Positions 24,395-36,995 of a DNA stretch of 64,000 nucleotides are shown piece after piece. The translations under genes were made by a program, and so were the position numbers. Origin of the DNA: Certhia americana (taxonomy: Eukaryota; Chordata; Aves; Passeriformes; Certhiidae); NCBI GenBank assembly GCA_018697195.1, contig CM031859.1, forward strand, positions 60,432,190 through 60,496,189, read 5' to 3'. Numbering within the stretch: position 1 is the stretch's first letter; the number at the start of each line of letters is the position of its first letter. The notes below the pieces were generated by a model that saw only the letters and a list, made by a program, of their open reading frames with translations, was not told the DNA's origin and searched no databases.

Positions 24395-25040
24395 AAATTG
24401 TCAGTGTGAGGTGGGTTGACCCTGGCTGGACACCAGCTGCCTGCCAGTGCCACTCTGTCACTCCCGTCCTTAGTCGAGCAGGGGAGAGAAAATATGATGG
24501 AAGGTTGTGGCTTGAGATAAGGACAGAGAGAGATCACTCACCTTGTATGAGCAACAGAGATTCAACTTAGGGAAATAATTTTTATTACAATAAAATCAGA
24601 AATAAAGATACTGAGAAATAAAATTTGATCCTAAAAACACCTCTCCCACCCCTCCATTTCACCAGACTTAATTTACTCCCCATCTTCCTACTCCCTCCTC
24701 TCCCCCAGTGGTGCATGGGGGTTGGAAAAGGGAGCTGTGGTCAGTTCATCACACATTATCTCTGCTGCTCCTTTCTCCTCATGGGTAGCACTCCTAACAC
24801 TCATTCCCTGCTCCAGTGTGGATCCCTCAGGAATAGGCTGCTCAAGTGCTCATGCTCTGTGGGGTCACAGGTCTGGCCAGCAAACCTGCTCCAGACTGGG
24901 CTCCTCTCTCCAAGGGTCCACAGGTCCTGCCAGGAGCCTGCTCCACTGTGTGCCTCCCAAATGGTAACAGCCACCTTCAGGCATCCACCTGCTCTGGTGT
25001 GGGGTCCTCCATGGGCTGCAGGGGGATCTCCGTGTCCCAT

Positions 25041-25334
25041 GGATCTCCATGGGCTGCAGGTGGATCTCTGTGTCCCTATGGATCTNNNNNNNNNNCCTAT
25101 GGATCTCCATGGGCTGCAGGGGGATCTCTGTGTCCCTATGGACCTCCATGGGCTGCAGGGGGATCTCTGTGTCCCCATGGATCTCCATGTGCTGCAGGTG
25201 GATCTCTGTGTCCCTATGGACCTCCATGGGCTGCAGGGGGATCTCTGTGTCCCTATGGATCTCCAAGGGCTGCAGGTGGCTCTCCGTGTCCCTATGGACC
25301 TCCATGTGCTGCAGGTGGATCTGGGCTGCACCAT
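25041..25334. repeat. 39-bp minisatellite inside the ERV-type repeat
   Basis: Units of 39 bp start with GGATCTCCAT or GGACCTCCAT at 25041, 25080, 25101, 25140, 25179, 25218, 25257 and 25296. Each carries CATGGGCTGCAGG and a second GGATCTCTGTGTCC half. All steps are exactly 39 bp except the one spanning the N gap (21 bp). Because 39 is divisible by three, every frame stays open and repeats a 13-residue word; this is not evidence of a gene. Confidence 0.93.
25086..25095. other. Assembly gap (10 N) inside the minisatellite
   Basis: These ten N are the only unknown bases in the window. They fall inside the 39-bp array, so the number of copies is not known. Confidence 0.98.
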
Positions 25335-25690
25335 GGGCTGCAGGGGCACCTCAGCTCAGGCACCTGGAGCACCTCCTGCCCCTCCCTCCTGGCTTTGGTA
25401 TCTGCAGAGCTGTTTCTCTCACATATTCTAATCCTGCCCTTCTCCAGCTTCAGCTGGGCATTATTTCCCCCCTTCTTAAGTCTGTTATCCCAGAGGCATT
25501 ACCACTGCTGCTGATGGGTTTGGTCTTGACCAGCAACAAATCTGTCTTGGAGCCAGCTGGCACTGGCTCTGTTGGACACAGGGGGAGCTTCTGGCAGCTT
25601 CTCACAGGAGGCAGCCCTGTAGCTTCTCCTGTAGCTACCAAAATCTTGCCTTGCAGATCCAATACATGTCCCAGTGTTCTAAACAGATGA

Positions 25691-28600
25691 TGCACAATGA
25701 GACATCTGAAGAGAAGAGCTCAGAGGGTGCCACATTTTCAAAAAAAAATTGCCATCATTCAAATGCTACAGGATCTGCAGTTGGAATGAAGGCTGAGACA
25801 GGAGAAGAGGAAACCTTTTTGCATTATAACAAATAAAATGCTACCATGGAGTTTGAAGGTGCAAATCAGGCTATAACAAAACATGAGTGTGCATGCTTTC
25901 AACACCAAAATGACTTACTGCCTGCTAATTAAATCTCACTGCAAATGGGATTTCATTTTTATTTTTTGATGGAAAAAGTGGTTTTATTACATTTAGTTGG
26001 CTGACAGCCAGGAATACAGCTCAATACGAATCAAGCAAAGTTAAAGGCCTTCTGCAGCAACATATGGCTTGTTTGGGAAGTATGACTCATAAATGGAACC
26101 AGATGCAAAAAAAAAAAAAAAGTTATAAGAAGGTAGTAACTGTCCTCAGACAGATGCTACTATTGTCATTTCTGGTGTTTCCACCTCATTGTGAAAAATT
26201 TTCACGTGCATATTGGTGAGCATTTTTTTTTTTTCAGTATGGACTACTGCCTGTTTCAAAGCTCTTCAGTGGCACAAGTCCACTCAGTCTGGTCATGCAG
26301 CTACTTCATACCTTACACAAGCTGTTTTCTTCTTTTGAGTTATTAAAACACTGTTCCCAGTACTGTTTGTTTCTTCTCCTGGTTTCAGGGTGTTTCTTAA
26401 CATATGCAGGGTTGGCCTTTAGTTTGTTCTCCAAGTCCTGTGTAAATACAGGCTAATAGAAGTATGTCCTTGCCTAGGAAGAAACCCTACGGATGCTTTG
26501 TAACCACACCCTGTGCATATCTGCGGGGAGGGTGTGTGTGCATATGCCTGTACACACACAGCCAACCCACATGCCAAGAAAATGACAGCCAACAGGGGAG
26601 GGGAGCCATCAGGGGCTGTCTTCTGCCAAGAACTTCGCCTGCCAGCAGCGAGGCAGCAGGTAAATATGGGGATGACCACAGCAGGGTTGGAGGGGTGAAC
26701 AGCTTGGGTGCATTTTGGCACCATTAGTAGGCCTCCCAGCTTTGCCTGGTGGCAGCTGCTGTAGGACTGCTGTCAATGACTTTCTGCAACCTCTTAAAGA
26801 ACTACCTGCCTATGCACCTATTGCTGGGTTGAGTACCCAGAGCATAGGTGTGCCTCTAGCACAGGGCCCCAAAAGTTTCTACAAGTTTGACTCTTGAGCC
26901 CTAAATACCATTTCCTTTTAGCCAGAGTCATATCGCACCACATTCCTTTTGTTTTTCTCCTAATTTCTCCAGCCCTTCACTCCCCATTTCCCGTGAACTA
27001 TGTCAAGAATTTTGTCCAAATTTAACTCATCAAAAGCCCCTTCCTTCCCACGTAAAATGCTCTCATACTACAGGTAAAACAGACTATCTGTGTCTCCCTG
27101 CTGGGCAAAGCCTAACTAGCCCTGGTCTAAAAGAAAGCAATGTCTTACATGCTCAAGTCCTGTAGAAGAAAACGGCCACTCACCCTTGAACAGTGACACA
27201 ATTCACATGGTGCAAGCAGTGCAGGTGCAAACACCAGGTGGTAGGGCAGGCTGTAAATCAATCTCCACTCAGTGGTGGACACCAGATGATGACTAAACAC
27301 CCCAGTGGAACATGCTGTCCTGTTGCATATGTTCTCCCAGCCCTGGCTCTTCCTGCATCCCACTGCCTATGCTCCCCCAGGATGGGCCTGCCTGCTTGCA
27401 CAGCCCCTACAACAACAGGGAAACACAGGGATATCCTGTGGCTCAGTCCTGACATGTCTCTTCAGAGGTATAGTCCTGTGCAGTGGTGGACAGGGCCTTT
27501 GAAGAACTGTGAGGTGCCTGCTTTGTGCTGTGGCCTCTTCCAGCAGGATGTACAAGAGCTGCCCAGAGCCTTGGTCATGTCTCCCACCTGGAAACTCAGT
27601 GCTTAATCCTCAGCTTGAACCACTGCCCTTTTCTTGGCAGGCATTCTTTGTCCTTAGAAAAAGGCTATCGTATTGACTAAGTGGCTGTCTGATATCACAG
27701 CATCTCACCTTATTTGATCTGCAAAGTTGGTGAGTCACCTGCTTCTCTGAGTGGAAATGTGTTTGGTGTCAGTGGCTATAACCTGCCCAAAATTTCCAGT
27801 CACAGTCATGTCAGCTCCAGCTTCTCACTGCAGTTCAAGCTACTGCCCAGCTACAGCATAATCTGTCCTATGAGCAGGCTGGCTGAGCTGAAGAGAGGGA
27901 ACTGGCTCAACTCACAATTCAGGTGTGTGCTTGCTCCCTCTTATCTTAGTAAAAAGTCAAAAATTACAGGCAAACATTACCTCCTAGGGTTTGCATTACA
28001 GCATATGTGCAACCCTTTGCACTTCAGGAATTCAGATTGCATATCTGGGTTGGAAATATTGTTTCCTTCTTTTGTGCCTTGTTTCTGCTGATGTCTGATA
28101 TCATGGCAGAGAAGAATTGGGTGCCACTAATTTTTAAAGTGATATCAGGGGCTGAAGCTAACGAGAGAATTACTTGTAAGGCTGTAGCTTTATATTCAAA
28201 GAAATAATCTGGGAAGGTAGAAGGAATTTCAGAAGACTGCATTGGCCTCTGGGAAGACAAGAATCTGTCACCTTGGCTGGAAAAGCAGAGTTCAGATGGA
28301 CAACAAAACAAGCTGTGTAAGCTGAATGGATAAAAATTTATACCCGTGCTGAAACCAATCTCATGACAAAAAAATATTACTTAAAAGCAGACATATTTTG
28401 CAACTCTTTCTCATGCTGATGACATCAATGAGATTACTTAAGTGAACGGGTGTTTATTAAACATGAATAAGAGCTGTGCTATGTAGCAGTAAATGCACCC
28501 CAGTTGGGCTGGGGGTTTGGGAATTCATGTTCATGACTAATTCTTGGTGCTTGCTAAGAAGAGCTGGGAGTGCCAGCAAAGGAGCTTCCAGCTCCTGGGG

Positions 28601-31600
28601 GGAAAGGCTTTACTTTCTGTGCATTAATTGTATTAGTCTTGCTCATTGTGAAGGAAAAACTGAGCTCTCCATCATACCCTCCAAAGGCTTCCTACCTCAG
28701 GAAGAACTGTGGGAGGTTGTGTGTGCAAATGCTCCATAAGAAGAAAAGACCAAGAGAATGGAAAAAATCTGTCTCTATAGCAAACTCCCACAGAGAGAAA
28801 TTTCAAGGGAGTTGGTCCTACCAAGAGAGAGGTATGTACTTAACACACCCAGAGAGGCCCCATTGATTAAATATATTTTAAATCATCGTATGGTCTGTGC
28901 CTTAACTTGTAAGCTCTTTTAGTCACAGATTTTGTCTGCCTCTTTGGCCAAGATTTTGTTTCAGACAGAGCATCCTTCCAAGCACAACACTTGTGGCAGT
29001 GTAATGGGTAACCCTATTTCTTAAGCACAGGAAACCCAGCAGTTTTTCCATGCTCAAGGGTTAGATAACCCTTCAGCATGCACTGGTGGCCAAATTTCCT
29101 CATGGAGCGTGTATCCTGGTCTCTGGAAGGACTGAGCCTGTCTCTAGTATACAGGCAGCTCACTAGAGTGCCTCATCTCTGCTGGTGTAGATCCAATAAC
29201 AGAGATACCCTGATTTAATTCTACAGAGAGTTTGGCTTTTAATTTTGCATGATTTTCATGAGCAGCTGGATGGAAAAAATAAATGCCTGGAGCTCATTTT
29301 TGCTTTGACTTTCTGAGGTTTCCAGGTGAGTACAAAATGTATTAACAGCAATCAAAACCAGATCTGTACTTTTGCAGACCAAATATATATGTCCTTAGAT
29401 TATATGTGGCTACAATAAACCATGGACAGTTGTATTTAGAAATCTATTTGTTCTGCCTCACTGAATATACACTCATGATGATGAGTTGCTATTGTAACCC
29501 TCAGTGCTGCACTCTCGCAGTGCCACAACAAGCTTAAGCTTTTTAAACAGTTTCCTGTTTTCTTAGTGGTACAATTTTTCACAGCTGTCCTTCATCTCCA
29601 GTCTAGTGACAACTTACTGACAGCTGACAACAAGATGGAAGGAAAATTCACCAACTTTGACCTGTTTGTTCCCATCAGCACAGAAATCTGGAAGCTGTTC
29701 CAGGTGGCCCTGGGGGGACAAAGCCCCAGGGAACAAACTCCCAGGTCACAGGAAGGCTTGAAAAAAGGACAAAGATCACAGTTTCCCAAGAGTCAGGGGT
29801 AGGTCATTGGTCTTTTTAAAGTTAAAATTGATAACCTAAAGAGGGAGAGACAATAGTAAAGGAAAGATCAAAAAGCCCTAAAAAGGCTGGAAGTATCTTT
29901 TCTTATAGCAGGTTACACTTCCTATTGCATGATCATTTTGGGATGTTCACATTCAGATCCCAGGAACAATGAAATTACAGCAGATCTATGTGAAGACTAA
30001 ATTCAAATAGTCAAACTTGTAAAGAGATATTTTAACAAAAAGCTCTATATGAGCACCTGGATGCTGCTGAGAATGAGGCCAGGTAGAACATTTGAAAGCA
30101 ACTTCTAACTTGTAGTGAATTGCTTTTTGGAATCTTTGGCTATATTGAATGTTCCTGAAGGAACTCAGCTGCTCAAATGCATGAAAACATCCAAGCCTTT
30201 GTTTAGAATGTTTAATTTAAGACTCTTACTCACTAAAGGATAAAATGAGGTATGTGCAACAGGAGCAAACTAGAAAATTCAGCCTTTAGTTTTATGTATT
30301 CTGAGTGAGAAGATGAATTAATTTAAAAGAATATCCTAAAGTACCCATGTCATGGGTCACAGGTGTAAGTCTTTGCTCTCCCATGGAACTCTTGATGTCA
30401 TGGGAGGATAGGTTGCTTCCATGGTACAGAATATTTATTTTGCTGGACTCTTCTCTTCATTGCACTCATGGCACATTAATATCCAGTGCACTCTGGTGAG
30501 CCAAGTGAGATATATTAGTCAGGACATACAAGAGATTAAGTACTGTAATATTTTGTTATGCTGCCGGCAACTGGCGTCTTATGGCAGATGTGATGATTTG
30601 GAGGGTTCGTCTAAGAAAAGTTTATGGGTTATAGATTTTGTAAATTTGTCTGATACGGAAAACTCCATTGCATCAGAAGGCTGATCTTTGTGTCCCTACT
30701 ACCTTTCACGTGACCAGAGTCACCCTCTGACTCGGACTAGCTAGTGTTCCTAGGAGGAGCTGGCACTGATAATTAGTGATGCCTTGCAATGCACACATGC
30801 TGAGCAATGGCAAGTCAAACTGGTTCATCACTGAATAACTCAGTTTGGCAGTGCTGTCACCTGGCAAGGGACTGTTGTTGTCAAATGAGGTGAATCAGAA
30901 ACTGATCTGACAAAGGAAGGAGAATTTGCCCTCTTGAATCATGTTAAGACTCGATCAGATCATACAGCTGAGGAACAGCCTGCATGAGGAAATCCTTAAG
31001 ATGGGAATCCCAGCGCAGTTAAATGCACATGAATTGCCAAGGGCACCCAAGAGAGTGGATGAGACAAGAAGCCACAGCGAAAAGCTCTTTAGTGAAGATG
31101 CTTGTCCTTGGAATTTAATTGAAGCTTAAAATAAAAAGTAAACAGAACCATATCTGCTATTTTTTGTGTTTTTGGTTACACACCACATTTGTGTTCATGA
31201 AGAGTTAATACATAAGCCAGAATTTTTGTTTATCCTGTAAAACTCTGGGAAAGTGAAACTCTATGAGGTCTGTCTGGACCCTAGCAAAAGGTATTTTTTT
31301 GAGATTTCTTGTGGATCTCACTTCTCATGAAACAGTGCTGAGTGGAATATTATCTCTTTTAGCATGGATTTGCCTGATAAACAGATTCTGGACAACTTTT
31401 AGGTATTGAGCTAGATTTTGCCTTTCAGAGCAAGGGCAGTCAGAATGGGATGAGTGGAGTTGCCATGAGTACGTGCAATGCACCATTGGACCCCTGCAGT
31501 AACCCAGTGGAAGTGGAAGGAGCCCCTGGTCAGAAAGAAGTTCATCATTGCAAGCTTGTCAAGGGCAACTTTCAATCAAATAAACATGAGGGAAAGAAGG

Positions 31601-34600
31601 ATCCAAAATTAGGCTGTCATATTGTGAAGACTTAATTTTTTGAATCTATATTTGCTCAGTAAACCCATGGAAATTGGCAATACTTCAGAAACTTGAAGCA
31701 AGTGGATCAATTGGGTGCAATGAGGGAAAAAAAGATCATAAAAGGACTTCCATAAGGTTGAGGATGTTTGCAACAGAGCACCCCAAAAGCTTAGTGAAGA
31801 CCACTTGAGGGAATTGTACCCCAATACAATAGGCAAAGAAGGAAGATGTGAGATGATCTAAGAATGAGAATTTGAGGACTGAAATGCAGTGGTAACACCT
31901 GGGAATTTCAAGGAATATGAGTACTGGTTCAGCTATGACGTAACTATAGTGATAAGCGTCATGCAGAGCAATACTGGAAGATAAGAGACCCAGAATAAGC
32001 CTTGTACTAGTCTTAGGTGCAAAATGTCACATGGAGTTGTTCAGCTGTTCAGATCTGTGGAAATTATAGAAATTTAGAAAGTGGAGTTTTGAAAAATCAT
32101 GTCTAAATAACCAGGACAGCAGATTTCTTTGCAGATTCCATGTCCTAAATGCCAGGAAAGAGGACTTCTATGGGAAAACATTAAGCAAATAGTTTGTAGG
32201 CAAACGGTCTGCTGTGATAAAATGGCTTAGCCTCAGAAAGCAGAAGATATAATTAATTGTATATTGAAAGACCACTCTAGCAAAGAGTGGAAAATAAAAA
32301 AGCAGTCATCAACTGAATCTGATTGTGAAGTCCAGGTTAGGATGAATTTTAAATTTTAACTATCAGAGGGTCTCACTGGTTATGGATTCCTACTTGATCC
32401 TGCAGTATCTTTGATTCACACAAACATTTTATGTGTTTTATAAAAGAAGACTATGACAAACCCAAAATAAAAACTGAGTCAGTTGATTTCATAGATCATC
32501 ATTTATAAGACAGCTACAAAGTTCAAAGAGATGAAAATGTCTCCCTTCGAAAGAGGAAGTGGCCTAACTTCACCCTGTCCCTCAGCTTCCCTCATCATTC
32601 CAGTTAAAAAAGTCCCCAATGACCACAAACTCGATGCAGTCACTTAGTGATTTGCTGTCACAAAAAGAACTATGTAAAATGCAGGCAGGGTAAAGAGCAC
32701 TGGCACAGCAGAGGTGATATTTATGTTATAGAAAAGGACACATGTAAGACAAGAGTGACCCTTGTGCAGCCCTATCTCATGGGATCATCAATGGATCATG
32801 GTTTTGCTTTGTTTTGGTTTGGTTTTGATGTGTGTAAACCTTTGCTTGAGGCAGAAGTAGGTAATCAATATTTGCTGTCAGCAGCCAGCTACTTACAAAA
32901 TGGTTGGAAGTTTTTCCACGAAGGAGACAAGAGACTCAGAGAATAATAAAATTTTTGACCAGATCTGATAAAAGCATTTACAGAAATGGTCTTGAACCTA
33001 CAGTAATTCTATGAGCTTACAAGGAACTGGCAGCCTACCCACTGCAGCATCTCACAGGATGGGGGAAGAGTTCATTGAGGCTTATCCGTCTTCAGAGTGA
33101 ACCACTGTGGTCTTGGGAGTGGGCACATCTCACTTCTTCTCATAAGTTACAAGGCTTTCCAGATTGTTCCCTCCCCATTCAGTGAAACAGATATTTGCAC
33201 TTCCTTTGTACATGAAACAGCCAATGCTCTGGAAGCACTTGGCTTTTGCCACCCAGTCATCCTAGCCAAAGCTCCTTGCGTGGCTCCAGGCACTAACTGC
33301 TTGAGGCAAAGCAGAACCCCTGCAGGGTGGCAGAAGTTAGGTTGGCTTGCTAAGGCCTGCTTAATAAGTGTGTTACTCCAAGGAATTTCCTTGAATGCAC
33401 TCCCAGGGTCCCTTCTCTAGGAGAAAAGGATTTTCCCCAGCCACATAAATACCCCTGAAATAAAATTACCTGGTGTTCCCAGACCAACAGTGCAGCCTAC
33501 TGGCCATTTCACTCTAATTAGCTTATTGAGTCTCCAGTAAAATTCAGTCTCCAGCGGGAACCTCATCAGATCCATGCAGACATGCTTGGTTTCAATACAA
33601 CACATTGTTACCAGCAAAGCCATGGTACCCACTGAGGGTGGGTGGCTTAAATACCTTTGACTTGTGGTACATCCCATATATCTTCATAGAGAATTTGCAG
33701 ATACTATAGCAAAATAAGTCACTGAAGCTGCCTTAAGTTATTTCTTGGAATTTCCTTTGATTTATTCATGGCTGGAGGATTTGCAATTCAGAGTTTTGGC
33801 CGCTTGTCAACAGTTTCTCTAAGGGAGAGATGCATTCCACAACCTTTAAATAGGCTGGGACCATCTTGTTGGATGTGTTTCCTACATCTGACCACATTCC
33901 TTATGCCTATAGTTAACAAAAATTTCTTCCACTTTCTAGGCAATTTAATTTTTTCCTTAGAACTTGGGTTAAAAAAAAGTTATTTACCTTGTAGTTGATA
34001 TGAATACAGGAGCATATGGGGCAGGCTTTAAAAAAAAAAATATAATTCTTAGTACACAACCAAGAAAAGTAATTATTCTCTGACATAACTCATTGTAGTT
34101 GTTTAGGGTCAACACTCCTTCTCTAGGTAAAATATTTTATTTCTGGTAGTCCTTCAACAGTGTTTATCAAAAAATGACATAACCATTAAAAAACCAATGT
34201 GAAACATGATGTTATTTTCAATGGAAGTTATTGCATTCCTGAAATTTGGCTTGGGTTATTTGTAACAGTTCATACTGATCAGGAAACATACATAAAAATA
34301 TTTCAGCAGTGCTTATATTAATAATGGTGTCTTCCTCCATTAACCTAGCATTTCATTATGTTGCTCCTCATTTACTGTTGTGTAAATAAGAATATAAATA
34401 TATCTCAAATTCTCTGCTTGTTTCCTGAAATATAATTTGACCTTGATTTATTTTTAGAAATAGTAATTAAAAAAAGAACCTAATAACAGCATTTTCAGAG
34501 ATTCTAGCTCTGTGCTCAGGAATTGTGAAAGAACTTGGTCAGGACAGCATCCTAAATCTCTTAAAACACCTCCTGCAAAAGCATGTTTATCCAAACTAAG

Positions 34601-35316
34601 AGGTTCCTGACCCAGCCAAGCACTTAGCTGCTTATTTAACTTTAAGCCTCTGCCTAAGTGGCTCACTGAGCTATCTTCCCCCTCCTCTGAATGGTGCTGG
34701 ATGGAGCCGTGGGAGTAGCAGGCATAATTTTTTGAGTCAAGAAAGTTAACACACCATGGAGGAGGAGAAATGTGGGAGGAATATGAACTGATTTCAACTT
34801 ACCAGCCTCAAAGAAATGAGGAATGAAGTCTGAAATTGTGCTTCTCCTTTCCCCTCCTAACGAAAGAGAGAGCATCCTGCTGCTCAAGAGATCTTGCCTG
34901 TCAAGAGCACTCTCTGGGCCCATCTCAGCCAGTTCCCATTTCTTCCTCTGTGCTAAACTCAGATACAAGCCATCCAGTTTATTTGTTATTCAAAATTTAT
35001 TATTTTATTTCCATTAATTTATCTGTTTATTAGATTTTTTTCCCCTGTTGTGCAGACATACAGGAATTGAAATAGTGAAGTAACCTTTGGACTTGAAAAC
35101 GTACGGAGGCAAAATATGCAGTTGGAATCATTGGAAATCACCCTGTAATTACAACCTGAAACACTTGTGATTGGGCTTTGGCTTGCAGGAGCTAGCATAA
35201 CCCCCTAGGCTGAAAGATAAAGGTCTGCTGACGTTAAATGAGGGTTGCAAATTAATGTAATGAATGAATTTTAATAATAACCTTTTGGAGGTGGTTCAGT
35301 GTTGTTAGCAATAACT
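25691..35316. other. Intergenic DNA, no gene seen
   Basis: Ordinary AT-leaning sequence with poly(A) runs near 26106-26121, a T run near 26223-26234 and a GTTTT-type run near 32805-32830. I recognised no repeat family and no coding exon. The open frames are short and lack motifs. Confidence 0.65.
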
Positions 35317-35745
35317 CATAGAATCACAGAGTCATTAAGGTTGGAAAAGACCTTCAAGGTCATCAAGCCCAACCCTTAACTAAACATGACCATGTCAACT
35401 AAACCATAGTGCTCAGTGCCATGTCCAATTTCTTCTTGAACACCTCCAGGGATGGTGACTCCACAACATTCCTGGGCGACCCATTCCAATACCTCACCAC
35501 CCTTTCAGTGAAGGATCTTCTTGATTTCCAACCTGAACCTCCCCTAGAGCATCTTGGGGCCATTTCATCTTGTCCTGTCCCTGGTTGTCTGGGAGAAGAG
35601 ATCGATCCTCACCTGCCTACAGCTTCCTTTCGGGTGGTTGTAGAGAGTGATAAGGTCTGCACTGTGCTTCCTTTTACCCAGGCTAAAAAACACCAACTAC
35701 CTCATCTGCTTCTCATAGGACTGACTCTCTAGACCTTTCACTGGT
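35317..35745 (-). mobile_element. CR1 LINE 3'-end fragment
   Basis: The + strand starts CATAGAATCACAGAGTCATT, followed by GGTTGGAAAAGACCTTCAAG and GTCATCAAGCCCAACC. It continues through TTGAACACCTCCAGGGATGG, CACCCTTTCAGTGAAGGAT, TGGGAGAAGAGATCGATCC and GTAGAGAGTGATAAGGTCTG to CTCTAGACCTTTCAC. This is the reverse complement of the final ~430 bp of avian CR1, so the element is on the minus strand with its 3' end at the left. It is 5'-truncated, as is usual for CR1. It retains only the 3' untranslated part and no intact ORF2. Confidence 0.95.
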
Positions 35746-36920
35746 CCTGACAGGGATTTTCTGTGCCAGCCTGAAGGACAGGAATAGGCACCATCAGGGA
35801 AAGTAAGTGGGAGTAGGAGTGTCCTCAGTTTTTCAGAAAATCTCCATATTCTGTATGTGGCCGCTGTCAGTCCTTTCATGACTAATAATTTCAAGGTTAG
35901 AGCTTCCTAACTTTATCTCCACAGATGTGAATGGAGCGACTTTAGCCAGTGTCATATTATTAGGTCAGACCTTATTAAGACATACCCTGAATCCTGAGGG
36001 TGATCCTATCTCATCCCTTTAACAGCCATGGAAAAATATGTGCTGGTCAGCTGCTGTAATTGTGTTTCCTTCAGGAGAGGTGTCTTCCTCTGCTCAGACA
36101 GCAAAAGGCTGCAAAGGAAAATGATGACAGAAACCAGAGAAAGCAAAACCAGAAAGCAGTAAAGAGGGAAGAGTATGAAAAGCAGAAAATAGTCTCTTCT
36201 GGGTGTGCTCAGGGCCCCTTTTAATTATTTGGCACTTGGCTTAAATTTAAATATACCTGAGGCATTGGATACAAGAAGAGACTGGATGCCTTACTCGGCA
36301 AGGCAAGTACAGTGTTTGTGGCTACAGTAAAGGGGGGAAGGAAAAGTATAGCCCAGACTGAAGCAGTAGATAGAAAAACCCTCTGAACTGATTAGGATCT
36401 TGAGTCATTGCCTTTGAGGGAGGCGAGAGTTTCTTCAGTATGGTGGAATTAGAGGAGCTCCTTTAATGAAGTTAGACACCAGAGGCATTGCACAGTACTG
36501 TGAAGTTCCCTGAGGGGAAAAAATCGAAGGATACCTTTTCCCTGCTGAGAACTGAGGTCTAACTGGGGGTAATCAGTGTTAAAACAGGAGGCTTTGAGAG
36601 CTGCTAAAGCTACCCTTCCTATGGCAACTGGAAGTGGCAGCTGGAGATGGGAAGAGCTGCAATGCTGTGTAGCTGCTCTGCTCCCCAGCAGATCTGCCTC
36701 TAGACCCTTTGCCACCCCTCAGGCTCAAGCCTGCCACTGAGAGGTCCCTGTCCAAGCTGTCGGAGGCTGGCTCTGCACCAGCTGCCAGGCAGCCAGCGGC
36801 GGTGGCTGGGCAGTGAAGCCTCTGCGACGGGCGGCCAAGGCATGGGAGGTAACACTAATGCAATCTGAAACCTCCTCCAGACAGCAAGGCGGGCAGGCGG
36901 AGGGGAATGAGGACACAGGC

Positions 36921-36995
36921 AAACAAAAAAAAAAAAAAAAAAAAAAAACCCCAAAAAACCCCAAAAAAAAACAAAAAAAAAAAACCAAAAAAAAA
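36921..36995. repeat. A-rich low-complexity tract
   Basis: A run of 24 A (36925-36948) is followed by CCCC and CC interruptions between further A runs (CCCCAAAAAACCCC pattern), ending before AAAGGG at 36995. No element body ending in this tail was recognised on either side, so it is called as simple repeat only. Confidence 0.9.

Larger units (their letters stand above)
24395..25690 (-). mobile_element. Endogenous-retrovirus-type composite repeat (avian), decayed
   Basis: This stretch matches, from memory, a very common dispersed repeat of neoavian and passerine genomes. Its landmarks are GTGGGTTGACCCTGGCTGGA at the left, CAGTTCATCACACATTATCT, GGGTCCACAGGTCCTGCCAG, then a 39-bp tandem array, then CACCTGGAGCACCTCCTGCC, TTATCCCAGAGGCATTACCA and CCAATACATGTCCC at the right. 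I assign it to an ERV because such sequences are usually annotated as LTR-retrotransposon parts. The exact family, strand and edges are uncertain. Only the repeat itself is visible, with no intact gag, pol or env frame. The long open frames here arise from the 39-bp (13-codon) periodicity. Confidence 0.6.

Noticed and set aside
24625..25431. Long plus-strand frame with a 13-residue repeat, and matching minus-strand frames
   Set aside because: All come from the 39-bp minisatellite, which keeps every frame open; the frame also crosses an N gap.
34448..34457. MEF2-like TTATTTTTAG, as also at 47426-47435
   Set aside because: A ten-base AT-rich word is expected several times by chance in this much AT-rich DNA; not called as a site.
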